This document shows positions 27,624 through 36,209 of a stretch of DNA of 64,000 nucleotides, one piece after another. Source of the stretch: Aurantimonas sp. 22II-16-19i (GTDB taxonomy: Bacteria > Pseudomonadota > Alphaproteobacteria > Rhizobiales > Rhizobiaceae); NCBI RefSeq assembly GCF_002088275.1, contig NZ_AQQS01000025.1:21498-85497 (forward strand), given 5' to 3'. Made by a program: the position numbers and the translations under genes. Position 1 is the first letter of the stretch, and each line of letters opens with the position of its first letter. The notes below the pieces were generated by a model. It did no database searches. It saw only the letters and a list, made by a program, of their open reading frames with translations, and had not been told where the DNA came from.

Positions 27624-27838
27624 ACGACACGACCAATCAATCTCAGACGGTGAACGGCCCCATGATCGACCAGGAGCGCGATCCGCAGACCCTCATCCGC
27701 GCCGACCGGCTCGACGACGTGCGGCTCGCCTATGTGGCCATCGCCCGCCAGATCGAGCTCTTGCGGTCGTTCGACCTCGGCGAAATCCATCCAGCGGTGG
27801 TCTATCGCCCCGTGCGACAGATGGACGAGCCCCGATGA
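27620..27838 (+). CDS. AtzG/DUF4089-like small amidase partner subunit
   Basis: A 72-residue protein whose C-terminal half, VAIARQIELLRSFDL followed by HPAVVYRPVRQ, resembles the DUF4089/AtzG family. AtzG pairs with the amidase AtzE (1-carboxybiuret hydrolase) in a GatC-GatA-like way. The gene sits in exactly that position: it starts in the DUF1028 stop (ATGA 27620-27623) and ends four bases into the amidase start (ATGA 27835-27838). Its N-terminus is polar and probably flexible. The family call rests on a short motif and the context. Confidence 0.72.
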   Translation: MNDTTNQSQTVNGPMIDQERDPQTLIRADRLDDVRLAYVAIARQIELLRSFDLGEIHPAVVYRPVRQMDEPR

Positions 27839-29208
27839 CGCCGGACGAAGCGCTGGCCGCGCCGATCACCGCCGTCGCCGCGGCCATTCGGGAGGGACGG
27901 CTCGCCTCGGCCGATCTCGTCGCTCGTTGCCTGGAAAACATCGAGACACGCGACGGAACGCTGCGATCCTTCGTCCACGTCGCAGCCGACGCGCTCGACC
28001 AGGGGCGCCGCGCCGACGAAGCGGCGCGCGCGGGGGCCGATACGGGACCGCTCGCCGGCATCCCGATCGCCGTCAAGGACAACTATCTCACCGCCGGCAT
28101 GCCGACGACCGCAGGCACCGAAGCGGATATCGCCTATCCGCAACAGGATGGCGCGGCCATCGCCAGGCTGCGGGCGGCCGGCGCGATCTTCATCGGCAAG
28201 ACGCGGATGCACGAATTCGCCTGGGGCATGGAAACCCCTCCGACCCGCAACCCCTACGATGAAACCCGCGTGCCCGGCGGCTCGAGCGGCGGTTCGGGCG
28301 CGGCCGTCACCGCCGGCTTCTGCCTCGCCGCCACGGGTTCGGACACCGGCGGATCGATCCGCATCCCGGCGAGCCTTTGCGGCAATGTCGGTTTCAAGCC
28401 GACCTTCGGCCGGATCGGCCGGTCCGGCATCGTGCCGCATTCCTGGTCGCTGGATCACGCGGGGCCGCTCGCCCGCAACGTCGCGGACGCGGCGCTGCTC
28501 GTCGAGATCATGTCGGGCGTCGATCCCGAGGACGCCGGTTCGGCCGACGAGCCGCGACCCGACCTCATGGCCGCCCTCGACCGAGGTGCTGAGGGCCTCA
28601 GGGTCGGGGTTTGCCGGAATCACTTCTTCGAGGCGCTCGATCCGCAGGTGGAACAGGCGGTGGAAGGCACCATCGCGCTGCTCGGCCGGCTCGGCGCGAC
28701 CATCGTCGAGTTCGAGGTTCCCGAGCTGGCATACGGCCTCGGCGCGATCTTCGCGATCGAACTGTCCTCCTCGACCGCCTACCACCTGCCGCATCTGGCG
28801 GCCGGCCGGGTCGACGCCTACGCGGAAGACGTCCGGCTCCTGGTCGAGATGGGCCGGCTGGTGACGGGGTCGGACTATCTCCACGCCGAGCGCTACCGGA
28901 CGCTGCTCGGCCGGAAGTTCCGGGACGCCTTCGCCGAGGTCGACGTCGTCGTGGGCCCGACCATGCCGATCACCGCCTGGGAGATCGGTCAGAAGGAGGT
29001 CGTTCTCGGCGGCAAGCGCGAGGCCGTTCTCGAAACCTCCTGGCGCTTCACCTATCCCTGGAACCTCCTGGGCCTTCCCGCGATCACCGTCCCCTGCGGC
29101 ATCGACGACAAGGGCCTGCCGATCGGCTTCCAGATCGCCGGAGCGGCCTTCGACGAAGCCAGTGTCGTTCGAACCGCGTCGCTGGTCGAGCGCCACACGG
29201 CCGGATAG
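27835..29208 (+). CDS. Amidase-signature family amidase (AtzE-like, third)
   Basis: Amide hydrolase, 457 residues. The triad fits K81 (IAVKDN), S150 (VPGGSSGGSGA) and S174 ([13 protein letters not shown]). It is arranged like AtzE behind an AtzG-like small gene, with which it overlaps by four bases. AtzE removes an amide from carboxybiuret; here neither cyanuric acid hydrolase nor allophanate hydrolase is nearby, so a different N-acyl or ureido substrate is likely. It is distinct from the amidases at 16509 and 18464. It ends the unit of transporter, DUF1028, AtzG-like and amidase. Confidence 0.9.
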   Translation: MTPDEALAAPITAVAAAIREGRLASADLVARCLENIETRDGTLRSFVHVAADALDQGRRADEAARAGADTGPLAGIPIAVKDNYLTAGMPTTAGTEADIAYPQQDGAAIARLRAAGAIFIGKTRMHEFAWGMETPPTRNPYDETRVPGGSSGGSGAAVTAGFCLAATGSDTGGSIRIPASLCGNVGFKPTFGRIGRSGIVPHSWSLDHAGPLARNVADAALLVEIMSGVDPEDAGSADEPRPDLMAALDRGAEGLRVGVCRNHFFEALDPQVEQAVEGTIALLGRLGATIVEFEVPELAYGLGAIFAIELSSSTAYHLPHLAAGRVDAYAEDVRLLVEMGRLVTGSDYLHAERYRTLLGRKFRDAFAEVDVVVGPTMPITAWEIGQKEVVLGGKREAVLETSWRFTYPWNLLGLPAITVPCGIDDKGLPIGFQIAGAAFDEASVVRTASLVERHTAG

Positions 29209-29697
29209 CGCGTCAGGCGACCGGCGGGCTTCAACCGTTTCTTGCACATCCCGACACGGTCCGTTCGGCGGACGTGGATCGACGCCTTGCTGCAGCCGGA
29301 CGGGCGGCTGAAGCGACGAGCGTTTGCGTCCGCATTTCTCGTCGAAGGCGGCGGGACGGAACCGCCGCGATCGACGCCGGCCGGACCGCCGGCTCGTGCT
29401 CCGATTGGCAAAATTGACAATCATGAGCCTTCATGCCGGAGGCGAAGGCAGGTCGTCCCGATGCGCCACTTTCCTGGCATGTTCGCGTGCGTTGCCGCCT
29501 GCGCGCCTTCGGTCCCGGGGCTGGCCCAACTCGCCCGAATGCCCTGCGGTTCCTGGGCTCCGGCCCTATCCGCCTTCGTCTGTGACGACATGGCACGGCG
29601 TTTGCTGAACCTTGCAGAGCAAGGGGAAGCCAACCCGCTTTGGGCGAGCCGCCTCGTGCAACTGGTGTCCATCGGCGAAGCGAAACGGAGCAAGTCA
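29209..29697. promoter_or_regulatory. Intergenic region upstream of the nitrate/taurine-type importer
   Basis: This 489-base gap has no supportable gene. A locally AT-rich stretch at 29402-29425 includes TTGACA (29414-29419), a possible -35 hexamer, but no convincing -10 follows at standard spacing. The binding-protein promoter is probably within this gap. Confidence 0.4.
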
Positions 29698-30714
29698 ATG
29701 AAGATTGTCGGCATCCTCAAGGCACGAATGGTGCAAGCGGCGCTTGCCGTGGGCGTGACGGTCGCCCCCGTGCTGGCACATCCCGGATCGGCCGTCGCTG
29801 CAGACCTCAAGGAGGTCAACTTCAGCGAGGCGGTCCACAATCTCGGCTACATCAACCTCTATGTCGGCTTGCACGCCGGCATCTTCGAAAAGAACGGCCT
29901 GAAGATGAACGTCTCCGCCGCAGGCGGCGATACGCAGACATTCGCGGCGGTGCTCGGCGGATCGGCGGACTTCGCGATCGGTGACGCCACGATGGCGGTC
30001 ATGTCGCGCGAGGCGGGCGGCCCCGGCGTCGTCGTCGGAACGGTGGTGCAGAGGGCGCACTACTTCGGCGTCTCGAAGACGCTGGAGCCGATCACCGATC
30101 CCAAGCAGTTCAAGGGGCTGACGATCGTCACCTCTCCCGAGCCCAATACCAACTACAGCGTCGCCAAGCGCATGCTCGAGAATGCCGGGCTGAAGATCGG
30201 CACGGATACCACGATCCTGCAGGTCAGCCCCGGGACCGAGATCGCCGCCATGCTCGCCGGACAGGCCGACATGGCGATCGCCTACCAGCCCGGCGTCGCA
30301 TCCGCGGTCGACCAGGGCGCCAAGGTGGTCTTCGACTTCTCCAACTATGTCGGCCCCTTCTGCAACACCGGCATCATGGTGCTGCCGTCGACGGTCGAGA
30401 CGGACCCCGAGATGGTCCAGGCCCTGGTGACCTCGTTCGAGGAAGCATCGCGCATGACCTATGCCGATCCGGACTTCGCCAAGAAGGTCGCTCGCGCGGA
30501 ATTCCCGGATCTTCCCGGCGAGGTCGTGGACGCTGCGATCGATGCCGAGCTGCAGTACAAGATTCCGGCCGAGACCGTCGTCGTCCAGAAGGATCAGTGG
30601 AAGAACCTCATGGACATGCAGATCTACCTCGGCAACGTGAAGGGTACGGTGCCCTTCGACGAGGTCATCGACAACAGCTTCGCCGAGAAGGCCGTCGAGA
30701 AGGTCGAGGGCTGA
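29698..30714 (+). CDS. NitT/TauT-type ABC transporter substrate-binding protein
   Basis: Periplasmic binding protein of the nitrate/sulfonate/taurine (SsuA/TauA/NMT1-like) family, 338 residues. A signal peptide covers about residues 1-35 (hydrophobic MVQAALAVGVTVAPVLAHPG, cleavage near AVAA-D). The mature part has YINLYVGLHAGIFEKNGLKM and LGGSADFAIGDATMAVMSREA, standard for the family. ATG 29698 is chosen because it opens the signal peptide; upstream frame lacks coding character. The family also carries pyrimidine precursors, thiamine precursors and amides, so the substrate is open; the neighbouring formamidase suggests an amide. Confidence 0.9.
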   Translation: MKIVGILKARMVQAALAVGVTVAPVLAHPGSAVAADLKEVNFSEAVHNLGYINLYVGLHAGIFEKNGLKMNVSAAGGDTQTFAAVLGGSADFAIGDATMAVMSREAGGPGVVVGTVVQRAHYFGVSKTLEPITDPKQFKGLTIVTSPEPNTNYSVAKRMLENAGLKIGTDTTILQVSPGTEIAAMLAGQADMAIAYQPGVASAVDQGAKVVFDFSNYVGPFCNTGIMVLPSTVETDPEMVQALVTSFEEASRMTYADPDFAKKVARAEFPDLPGEVVDAAIDAELQYKIPAETVVVQKDQWKNLMDMQIYLGNVKGTVPFDEVIDNSFAEKAVEKVEG

Positions 30715-30717
30715 TCC

Positions 30718-31530
30718 TTGGCGAAGGCGCGGCGGAACATGCACGAAACCGGGCCAAGCGCCGCGCCGCCGCTCGTTGCCGAACGTCTCGCCAAGACGTT
30801 CGACGACGGCGCCGTTGAGGTCCCCGTCATCGCCGATCTCAGCTTCACCTTGAATGCCGGCGAGATCGTCAGCATCGTCGGCCCATCCGGCTGTGGCAAG
30901 ACGACGCTTCTCAACGTCGTCTGCGGGCTGACGCCGGCGTCCTCAGGGTCGGTCCTGTGGCACGGCGCCGCGCCGCAGGGCATGCCTGGACGCGTCGGAT
31001 ACATGCTGCAGAAGGACATGCTGCTGCCATGGCGAACCGCCCTCTCGAACGTCACGCTCGGCATGGAGATCAACGGCAAGGTCGGGGCCCCGGAGCGCGA
31101 CAAGGCCCGCGTCCTCCTCGACAGACTCGGTCTGCATGGGTTTGCCGACCGCTATCCGGCGACCTTTTCCGGCGGAATGCGCCAGCGGGTCGCCCTCGCA
31201 CGGACATTGGTCAACGACCCGGAGGTTCTCTTGTTCGATGAGCCCTTCGCGGCGCTCGATTTCCAGACCAAGCTGCTTCTGGAGGCCGACACGGTGCGAC
31301 TGGTGCGCGAGGAAGGCCGCAGCCTGCTCTGCATCACCCATGACATCGAGGAGGCGGTGTCGATCTCGGACCGCGTCATCGTTCTGACGAAACGTCCGAC
31401 GCGCGCCAAGGCAGTCTACGAGATCGATCTCGGCGTCCAAACCGCTGATATGATGGAGGCGCGCCAGAGCCCGCGCTTCAACGACCATGTCCGCGCCATC
31501 TGGCGCGACCTCGAGGTCTCAGGCACATGA
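30718..31530 (+). CDS. NitT/TauT-type ABC transporter ATP-binding protein
   Basis: ATPase (SsuB/TauB-like), 270 residues if the TTG at 30718 is used (GAGGG at 30706-30710 lies well before it) or 263 from ATG 30739. It has Walker A GPSGCGKTTLLNVVC, signature FSGGMRQRVALARTL, Walker B VLLFDEPFAALD and switch CITHDIEEA. It begins three bases after the binding-protein stop and overlaps the permease by four bases. Confidence 0.93.
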   Translation: MAKARRNMHETGPSAAPPLVAERLAKTFDDGAVEVPVIADLSFTLNAGEIVSIVGPSGCGKTTLLNVVCGLTPASSGSVLWHGAAPQGMPGRVGYMLQKDMLLPWRTALSNVTLGMEINGKVGAPERDKARVLLDRLGLHGFADRYPATFSGGMRQRVALARTLVNDPEVLLFDEPFAALDFQTKLLLEADTVRLVREEGRSLLCITHDIEEAVSISDRVIVLTKRPTRAKAVYEIDLGVQTADMMEARQSPRFNDHVRAIWRDLEVSGT

Positions 31531-32378
31531 CCGACACACGCGCATCGTCCGCAGTGACGGCCGACCAAGCTGCGAGCGGTGCGAGTTCGCGCGAGAAAGC
31601 CCGCCGCCGCGCCCGCTCGCGGACACGCGCCAAGGTCGCCGGGTGCCAGTTCGCCCTTCTCGCGCTCTTCCTCGGCGGCTGGGAATACATCACCTCGCTC
31701 GACCGGCAGACGGCCTTCCTGTTCGGATCACCGAGCGCGATCTTCGGCTTCCTCAAGACGATGGCAACCGACGGAAGCCTTGCCCGCGACACCTATGTCA
31801 CCGCGCTCGAGACGCTCCTGGGCTTTCTCCTCGGCAATCTGATCGGAACCCTCGTCGGTCTCTCCTTGTGGTACTCGGCATTCGTGTCGCGGGTCGTCCA
31901 GCCCTTCGTCGTCGCCCTCGGGTCGATCCCGATCATCGCTCTCGCCCCGATGGTGATCATCTGGTTCGGCACCGGCCTCGCCTCGAAGGTCGCCATGTCC
32001 ACCCTGTCGGTCGTGGTCGTGGCACTCGTCACATCCTACAAGGGCGCGATGAGCGTCGACCCGGACCAGATCAACCTGTTCCGGACCCTCGGGGCCCGCA
32101 AGTCGCAGATCTTCCGCAAGCTCGTCGTCCCGTCCTCCCTCAACGACATTTTCGCAGGGTTGAAACTCACGGTGGGATTCGCGCTCATCGGAGCGATCAT
32201 CGGCGAGTTCATGTCCTCCTCGGAGGGCCTGGGCCACGCGATCTTCAAGGCCGGATCGCTCTATGTCATCCCGAAGGTGTTTGCCGCGCTGACGGCAACC
32301 ATCGCCCTCGCCCTCGTTCTCACCTACCTCGTCGGCTGGCTGGAACGACTTCTCAAGCCTTGGCAGCCAGACCGCTGA
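31527..32378 (+). CDS. NitT/TauT-type ABC transporter permease
   Basis: Inner-membrane permease of the BPD_transp_1 type (SsuC/TauC-like), 283 residues. A basic N-terminus (REKARRRARSRTRAK) precedes the first helix near residue 40. The coupling helix is ARKSQIFRKLVVPSSLNDIFAGLKL, close to the family EAA motif, and GAIIGEFMSSSEGLG follows. It starts in the ATPase stop (ATGA). The formamidase-family gene follows 23 bases later, so transport and hydrolysis are probably co-expressed. Confidence 0.93.
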   Translation: MTDTRASSAVTADQAASGASSREKARRRARSRTRAKVAGCQFALLALFLGGWEYITSLDRQTAFLFGSPSAIFGFLKTMATDGSLARDTYVTALETLLGFLLGNLIGTLVGLSLWYSAFVSRVVQPFVVALGSIPIIALAPMVIIWFGTGLASKVAMSTLSVVVVALVTSYKGAMSVDPDQINLFRTLGARKSQIFRKLVVPSSLNDIFAGLKLTVGFALIGAIIGEFMSSSEGLGHAIFKAGSLYVIPKVFAALTATIALALVLTYLVGWLERLLKPWQPDR

Positions 32379-32401
32379 TCAGCCCCGGAGTTCTTCGAAA
32401 C

Positions 32402-33319
32402 ATGACGACCCACGTGACCAAGGCCGGCAATATCAAATACGCCCTGTCGGCCGGCGATCCTTTCGTGGCGGCGATCGCCCCCGGCGAGACAGTGACGGTG
32501 GAGACCGCGATCAATATCAATGACGGGGTGATCAAGGCCGTCGGGCAACAACTCACGCCCGAGGACGTCACCATGCCCTTCGTCAACGGTGCGACCGGGC
32601 CGATCGAGGTGCGCGGGGCGAGGCCCGGCGACATGCTGACGGTCGAGATCCTCGACATGGAACTCGACACGCTGGGCTTCACCTCCCTGTGGCCCGGCAT
32701 CGGCATGTTTCCCGACTGGGTCCGCCACAAGGAGTTCGGCATCCAGACACGGGTGGTGGAGGTCAGCGACGGCGTCGTCCATTGGAACGACAAGGTCAAG
32801 CTACCGGTCCGCCCGATGATCGGGGTCGTCGGCGTCGCCCCGGTCCATGGCTCGGTGCTGACCGTCGACAACGGCGTCCATGGCGGCAATCTCGACGTCC
32901 AGGAGATCACCACCGGCAACACGGTGTCGATGCGCGTCCACCACGAAGGCGCACACCTGTTTCTCGGCGATTGCCATGCGATCCAGGGCGACGGCGAATG
33001 CAACGGCATGGGGGCGATCGAGATCGCCACCGTGCTGACGGTTCGGGTCTCTTTGGCGAAGGCGCCGGAGCGCCTGACCTGGCCGCGCTTCGAAACACCG
33101 ACCCACATCGGCACCATCGCCTGCGCCCGCCCTCTCGAGGACGCCATGCGCATCGCCTTCGAGGAGATGATCTACTGGTTGGAGGACGACTACGGCATCC
33201 CCGCGCCCGAGGCCTATATGCTGCTCGGCCAGATCGCCGAGGCGCGCTGCACCCAGGTCGTCAACCCCAAATACACCTATGTCTGCACCGTGGCGAAGAA
33301 GATCCTGGCGGCGTTCTGA
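32402..33319 (+). CDS. Acetamidase/formamidase family protein (first copy)
   Basis: FmdA/AmdA-family amidohydrolase, 305 residues, predicted to hydrolyse formamide, acetamide or a related short amide to ammonia and acid. It has the conserved GPIEVRGARPGD, GGNLDVQEITTGN and LGDCHAIQGDGECNGMGAIE, whose acidic and histidine residues form the metal site in this family. ATG 32402 is used because the protein core begins there; the frame is open far upstream inside the permease gene in another phase. It ends the third importer operon. A second FmdA-type gene lies on the opposite strand at 34126. Confidence 0.92.
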   Translation: MTTHVTKAGNIKYALSAGDPFVAAIAPGETVTVETAININDGVIKAVGQQLTPEDVTMPFVNGATGPIEVRGARPGDMLTVEILDMELDTLGFTSLWPGIGMFPDWVRHKEFGIQTRVVEVSDGVVHWNDKVKLPVRPMIGVVGVAPVHGSVLTVDNGVHGGNLDVQEITTGNTVSMRVHHEGAHLFLGDCHAIQGDGECNGMGAIEIATVLTVRVSLAKAPERLTWPRFETPTHIGTIACARPLEDAMRIAFEEMIYWLEDDYGIPAPEAYMLLGQIAEARCTQVVNPKYTYVCTVAKKILAAF

Positions 33320-33614
33320 CGAGCGATGCGAGTGGCCCGGGAGCCTGACTCCCGAACCACTGGTTTCAAGCCCGGGCGGCGCTTGGGCGGCACCCTTTGC
33401 GCCGGTCCAAGAGCGTGGCCGACGGTATGAGGCGGGAGACCCACTGCCCGCCAACCCCTGTCGCGCTCGCTCGACGGTCCCGAATGCCCGCTTGCGAGGC
33501 AGGGCGCCCAGCGGTCGGGCAGCAAGGACGCCGGACGCCGGGGGCGTTCCCGGCACGACGTTCATCGCCCCACGGCCGCACTCGCACCGAGCGAGGCCTC
33601 GTCGCCCTCCGCGA
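33320..33614. other. Intergenic region after the formamidase-like gene
   Basis: These 295 bases hold no supportable gene. A small hairpin, CGGGAG at 33338-33343 pairing with CTCCCG at 33349-33354, lies 19 bases after the formamidase-family stop and may help end that transcript, although no T-run follows. Confidence 0.4.
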
Positions 33615-34022
33615 TCAGCAACGGCCGGCGCGCAAGCTGGCGAAGCGGCCGGCCGAGTGGCCCGAACCGCAGTGACGCCCCTGCCGCGGGATCGACCCAC
33701 TCGCAGCCTCCGCCGTCGGACGATCATGCTGGGATCCGGGCGTTGCAGGCGCAGCGCCGCGCTCCAGCCAGCCGGACCAGACTCCCTCGGGATTCTTCGG
33801 CTTCAACCGTCCGACAAGGATGCGCAGATTCTGGTTCTCGCGCTCGAGCGTCTGCAGGCGCTGGAGGGCCTCCGGCTTCAGGCCCCCCAGCCGCTTTCGC
33901 CAGCGATAGAAGGTTCGTTGCGAGACATGGGCGGAGCTGCAGATCTCCTCGATCGGCACCCCCTCCTCCGCCTCTCGCAGCAGCGTCAGGATCTCGAAAT
34001 CGGTGTGGTTCGTCCTTCTCAT
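33615..34022 (-). CDS. Lone IS3-type transposase OrfA-like helix-turn-helix protein (probable remnant)
   Basis: From ATG at 34022 the first 70 or so residues look like the OrfA helix-turn-helix and leucine-rich region of IS3-family elements: ILTLLREAEEGVPIEEICSS, HVSQRTFYRWRKRLGGLKPEAL, and LQTLERENQNLRILV. After about residue 72 the sequence becomes low-complexity and arginine/glycine-rich, as expected after a frameshift or truncation. No OrfB with a DDE domain follows on this strand and no terminal inverted repeats were found. It is probably the residue of an insertion sequence between the two formamidase genes. Confidence 0.7.
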   Translation of the reverse strand: MRRTNHTDFEILTLLREAEEGVPIEEICSSAHVSQRTFYRWRKRLGGLKPEALQRLQTLERENQNLRILVGRLKPKNPEGVWSGWLERGAAPATPGSQHDRPTAEAASGSIPRQGRHCGSGHSAGRFASLRAGRC

Positions 34023-34125
34023 CCCTCGACCTCTCGAAGCGGGGCGGCGCCCAACGGGGCAGGCCACCCCCCGACGAGGCAGCGAAGCAACTTCGGTGCC
34101 ACGGCCGACCGACCGCGCCGAAGCT

Positions 34126-35085
34126 TCAGAGAAGGGACTTCTCCAGCATCATGTGGACGCCCTTGTTGCCATCCACGAGTTGCGTGACCCTGAGATTGCC
34201 CGCGAGCGAAATCAGCATGTAGGCCTGGTTGCGGGTCAGGGACGTCCGTTTGCAGACGTGCTTCACCATCTCCGCGACCGCCTCCTTGGCGGCATCGTCG
34301 AGGTCTTCGTTCAGGCCGATCGCGATGAGATGGGTCTTGTTCTCCGCAAAGGGCCGGTCGAAATCGAGGTCCTTGCGCACCGTCAGGCGAAACGTCCCGC
34401 TGCACCCGGTTTCGAGGGCCGTGAGACAGACCTCGCCATCTCCCTGAACTCCATGCCCGTCACCGGCATAGAACAGGGCCCCCTCGTTGAAGACCGGGAG
34501 GTAGAGCGTCGTTCCTGGCCGCAGTTCCTTGTTATCCATGTTGCCGCCGAAAATCCGCGGCACCGGCGAGCCGCAGCGCCCCCATGCCGGCGGCGGTGCA
34601 ACCGCGATGATGCCGAAGAACGGATCGAGCGGGATCTGTGTCCCCCACGGCATGATGCAGACCTGGCGCTCCCGGTCGATGGTCGGCCGTACGGTCTCGT
34701 ATTCGGTGAAGGCGTCGGGCAGCGTTCCCAGAAGCGGGAGGATCGCCACGAACCCCCAGTCCATCCAGACGCTGGTCTCCAGGATATCGATCTGCAGCAC
34801 GTCGCCGGGCGCCGCGTCTTCGACATAGACGGGGCCGGTGATGAAGTGCGGCCCGGGCCCCTGCGGCAGTGCCTCGATCGCTTCGCGATAGGCGTCCGGC
34901 ACCAGTTCGCGCTGCTCGGGGAGGATCTCGGCGCCGCCGGCCGGAAACGAGTGCAGCGTCACGATGTCGCCCGACGCCACGCGCAGGATCGGCGGCGTCG
35001 CGGCGTCGATATAGCCCCAGACCATCGCCTCGTGGGTTGCCGGGATCTCGTGGCTGGTCGGGATGTCACGCTTGGAGTCTCGCAT
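34126..35085 (-). CDS. Acetamidase/formamidase family protein (second copy)
   Basis: FmdA/AmdA-family amidohydrolase, 319 residues from the ATG at 35085, which has a GAGG-type ribosome site; the open frame continues upstream to 35304 but without family similarity. Conserved elements are GDIVTLHSFPAGG, GPVYVEDAAPGDVLQI, GGNMDNKEL and AGDGHGVQGDGE, the last being the metal-site region. It is clearly paralogous to the protein at 32402 but diverged, so the two probably differ in substrate. It points toward that gene, with the IS remnant between. No transporter is attached on this strand. Confidence 0.92.
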   Translation of the reverse strand: MRDSKRDIPTSHEIPATHEAMVWGYIDAATPPILRVASGDIVTLHSFPAGGAEILPEQRELVPDAYREAIEALPQGPGPHFITGPVYVEDAAPGDVLQIDILETSVWMDWGFVAILPLLGTLPDAFTEYETVRPTIDRERQVCIMPWGTQIPLDPFFGIIAVAPPPAWGRCGSPVPRIFGGNMDNKELRPGTTLYLPVFNEGALFYAGDGHGVQGDGEVCLTALETGCSGTFRLTVRKDLDFDRPFAENKTHLIAIGLNEDLDDAAKEAVAEMVKHVCKRTSLTRNQAYMLISLAGNLRVTQLVDGNKGVHMMLEKSLL

Positions 35086-35513
35086 GCCGGCCTCGCGCTG
35101 CTCGCTGCGTGATATGGGATGATCTGCTTCTTCTGCGCAAGGTCGCGCTTGGTGACGGTGGCCTTGCGGGCTGTCAATCGATCGAGCATGACCGTCGACG
35201 CCGTGCAGAGCGAACATCAGCACGAGCATCCAAACGCAAATCCCTCGGACAACTGCTGCCTCTCTGGATCGAGCGTTCGCGGCGGCGATCCGTCCCTGCC
35301 GCATTGGACAACGGCCGCCTTCGGGACCCGGGACTCAGCCGGCAAGATGTGAGGCGGAGTGTCGGAGGGTGTTCTGGAAGCAAGCGAGTTATCTCGCAGC
35401 CAGGTGGGCACGCGCTGACGCTTCATGAGGGAACCGAGGTGTAACACCTGCCGATCCCCCGGACGGTCCGGGACGGCCGCTTCTGAGATACTGTCGCGGC
35501 CGTTCGGATCGCT
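35086..35513. other. Intergenic region between the second formamidase gene and the acetyltransferase gene
   Basis: About 430 bases with no gene that can be supported. It should contain the promoter of the minus-strand formamidase gene (near 35090-35250). No repeat, RNA gene or recognisable operator was seen. Confidence 0.4.
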
Positions 35514-36125
35514 TCACCGGGTGGAAAGCGGACCGTCTGTCTTGAGAGCGTGATCCACGAGATCGGACGAAGGCGCGACACCTTCGCGGCACTCGAGTCG
35601 TTTCTCGAAGCGGAACATTCCGTCGTCGCCGGGCAGGACCGGCTCATCCGGACGGTTCGGGTCGGGATGGCCGGCGTGATGGTACTCCACGATGTGGAAG
35701 CCGCAAACATTGACGTAGAAGTGGATGTTGCGCTTCTCGAAGTACGGCGTGTGGGTCGTCCAGACCTTCGTGTCGGGATACGCCGCCTCGATCGCGCTCC
35801 AGGCCTTGCGGCCGATGCCGCGGCCGATCTCGCCGACGCTGACATAGAAGAAGTCGAGCGAGCCGTGCCGCGTTTCGGCGTCGATCGAGACGATCGCACC
35901 GCCGACCCAGCGCTCGTCTTCGAGGATACGGTGGACCACGGCGTTCGGCGCCTCGAAGGAAGCGACGATGTCTTCGTCGGGCGGGATCGGTCCGCCGTCG
36001 ACCGATCCGAACGTTTCCACCGCGGCGATCGCGAAGGCGTCCTGAAGATCCTGGCGGAAGCGCGGCAGGTCGGCCTGCGTCGCGATGTCGAGAGTGATGC
36101 GGCCGGCGGTCGGAATGGCGGTCAT
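35514..36125 (-). CDS. GNAT family N-acetyltransferase
   Basis: Acetyl-CoA-dependent N-acetyltransferase, 203 residues. The acetyl-CoA-binding strand and loop are seen as [21 protein letters not shown] (about residues 87-107, with the R/Q-x-x-G-x-G/A-like GRGIGRKA), followed by [28 protein letters not shown], a typical fourth motif with a tyrosine. The gene lies 84 bases downstream of the RND pump gene on the same strand and may be read through. Substrate unknown; small-molecule or drug acetylation would fit its neighbours. Confidence 0.88.
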   Translation of the reverse strand: MTAIPTAGRITLDIATQADLPRFRQDLQDAFAIAAVETFGSVDGGPIPPDEDIVASFEAPNAVVHRILEDERWVGGAIVSIDAETRHGSLDFFYVSVGEIGRGIGRKAWSAIEAAYPDTKVWTTHTPYFEKRNIHFYVNVCGFHIVEYHHAGHPDPNRPDEPVLPGDDGMFRFEKRLECREGVAPSSDLVDHALKTDGPLSTR

Positions 36126-36209
36126 CGAAGGTCTCCGGGATGGTGAAGAGGCATTGGAGGTCGCGGACGCGATCCCGGCCTCGGCCGGGATCGCCTTTGG
36201 GCTGGACGG

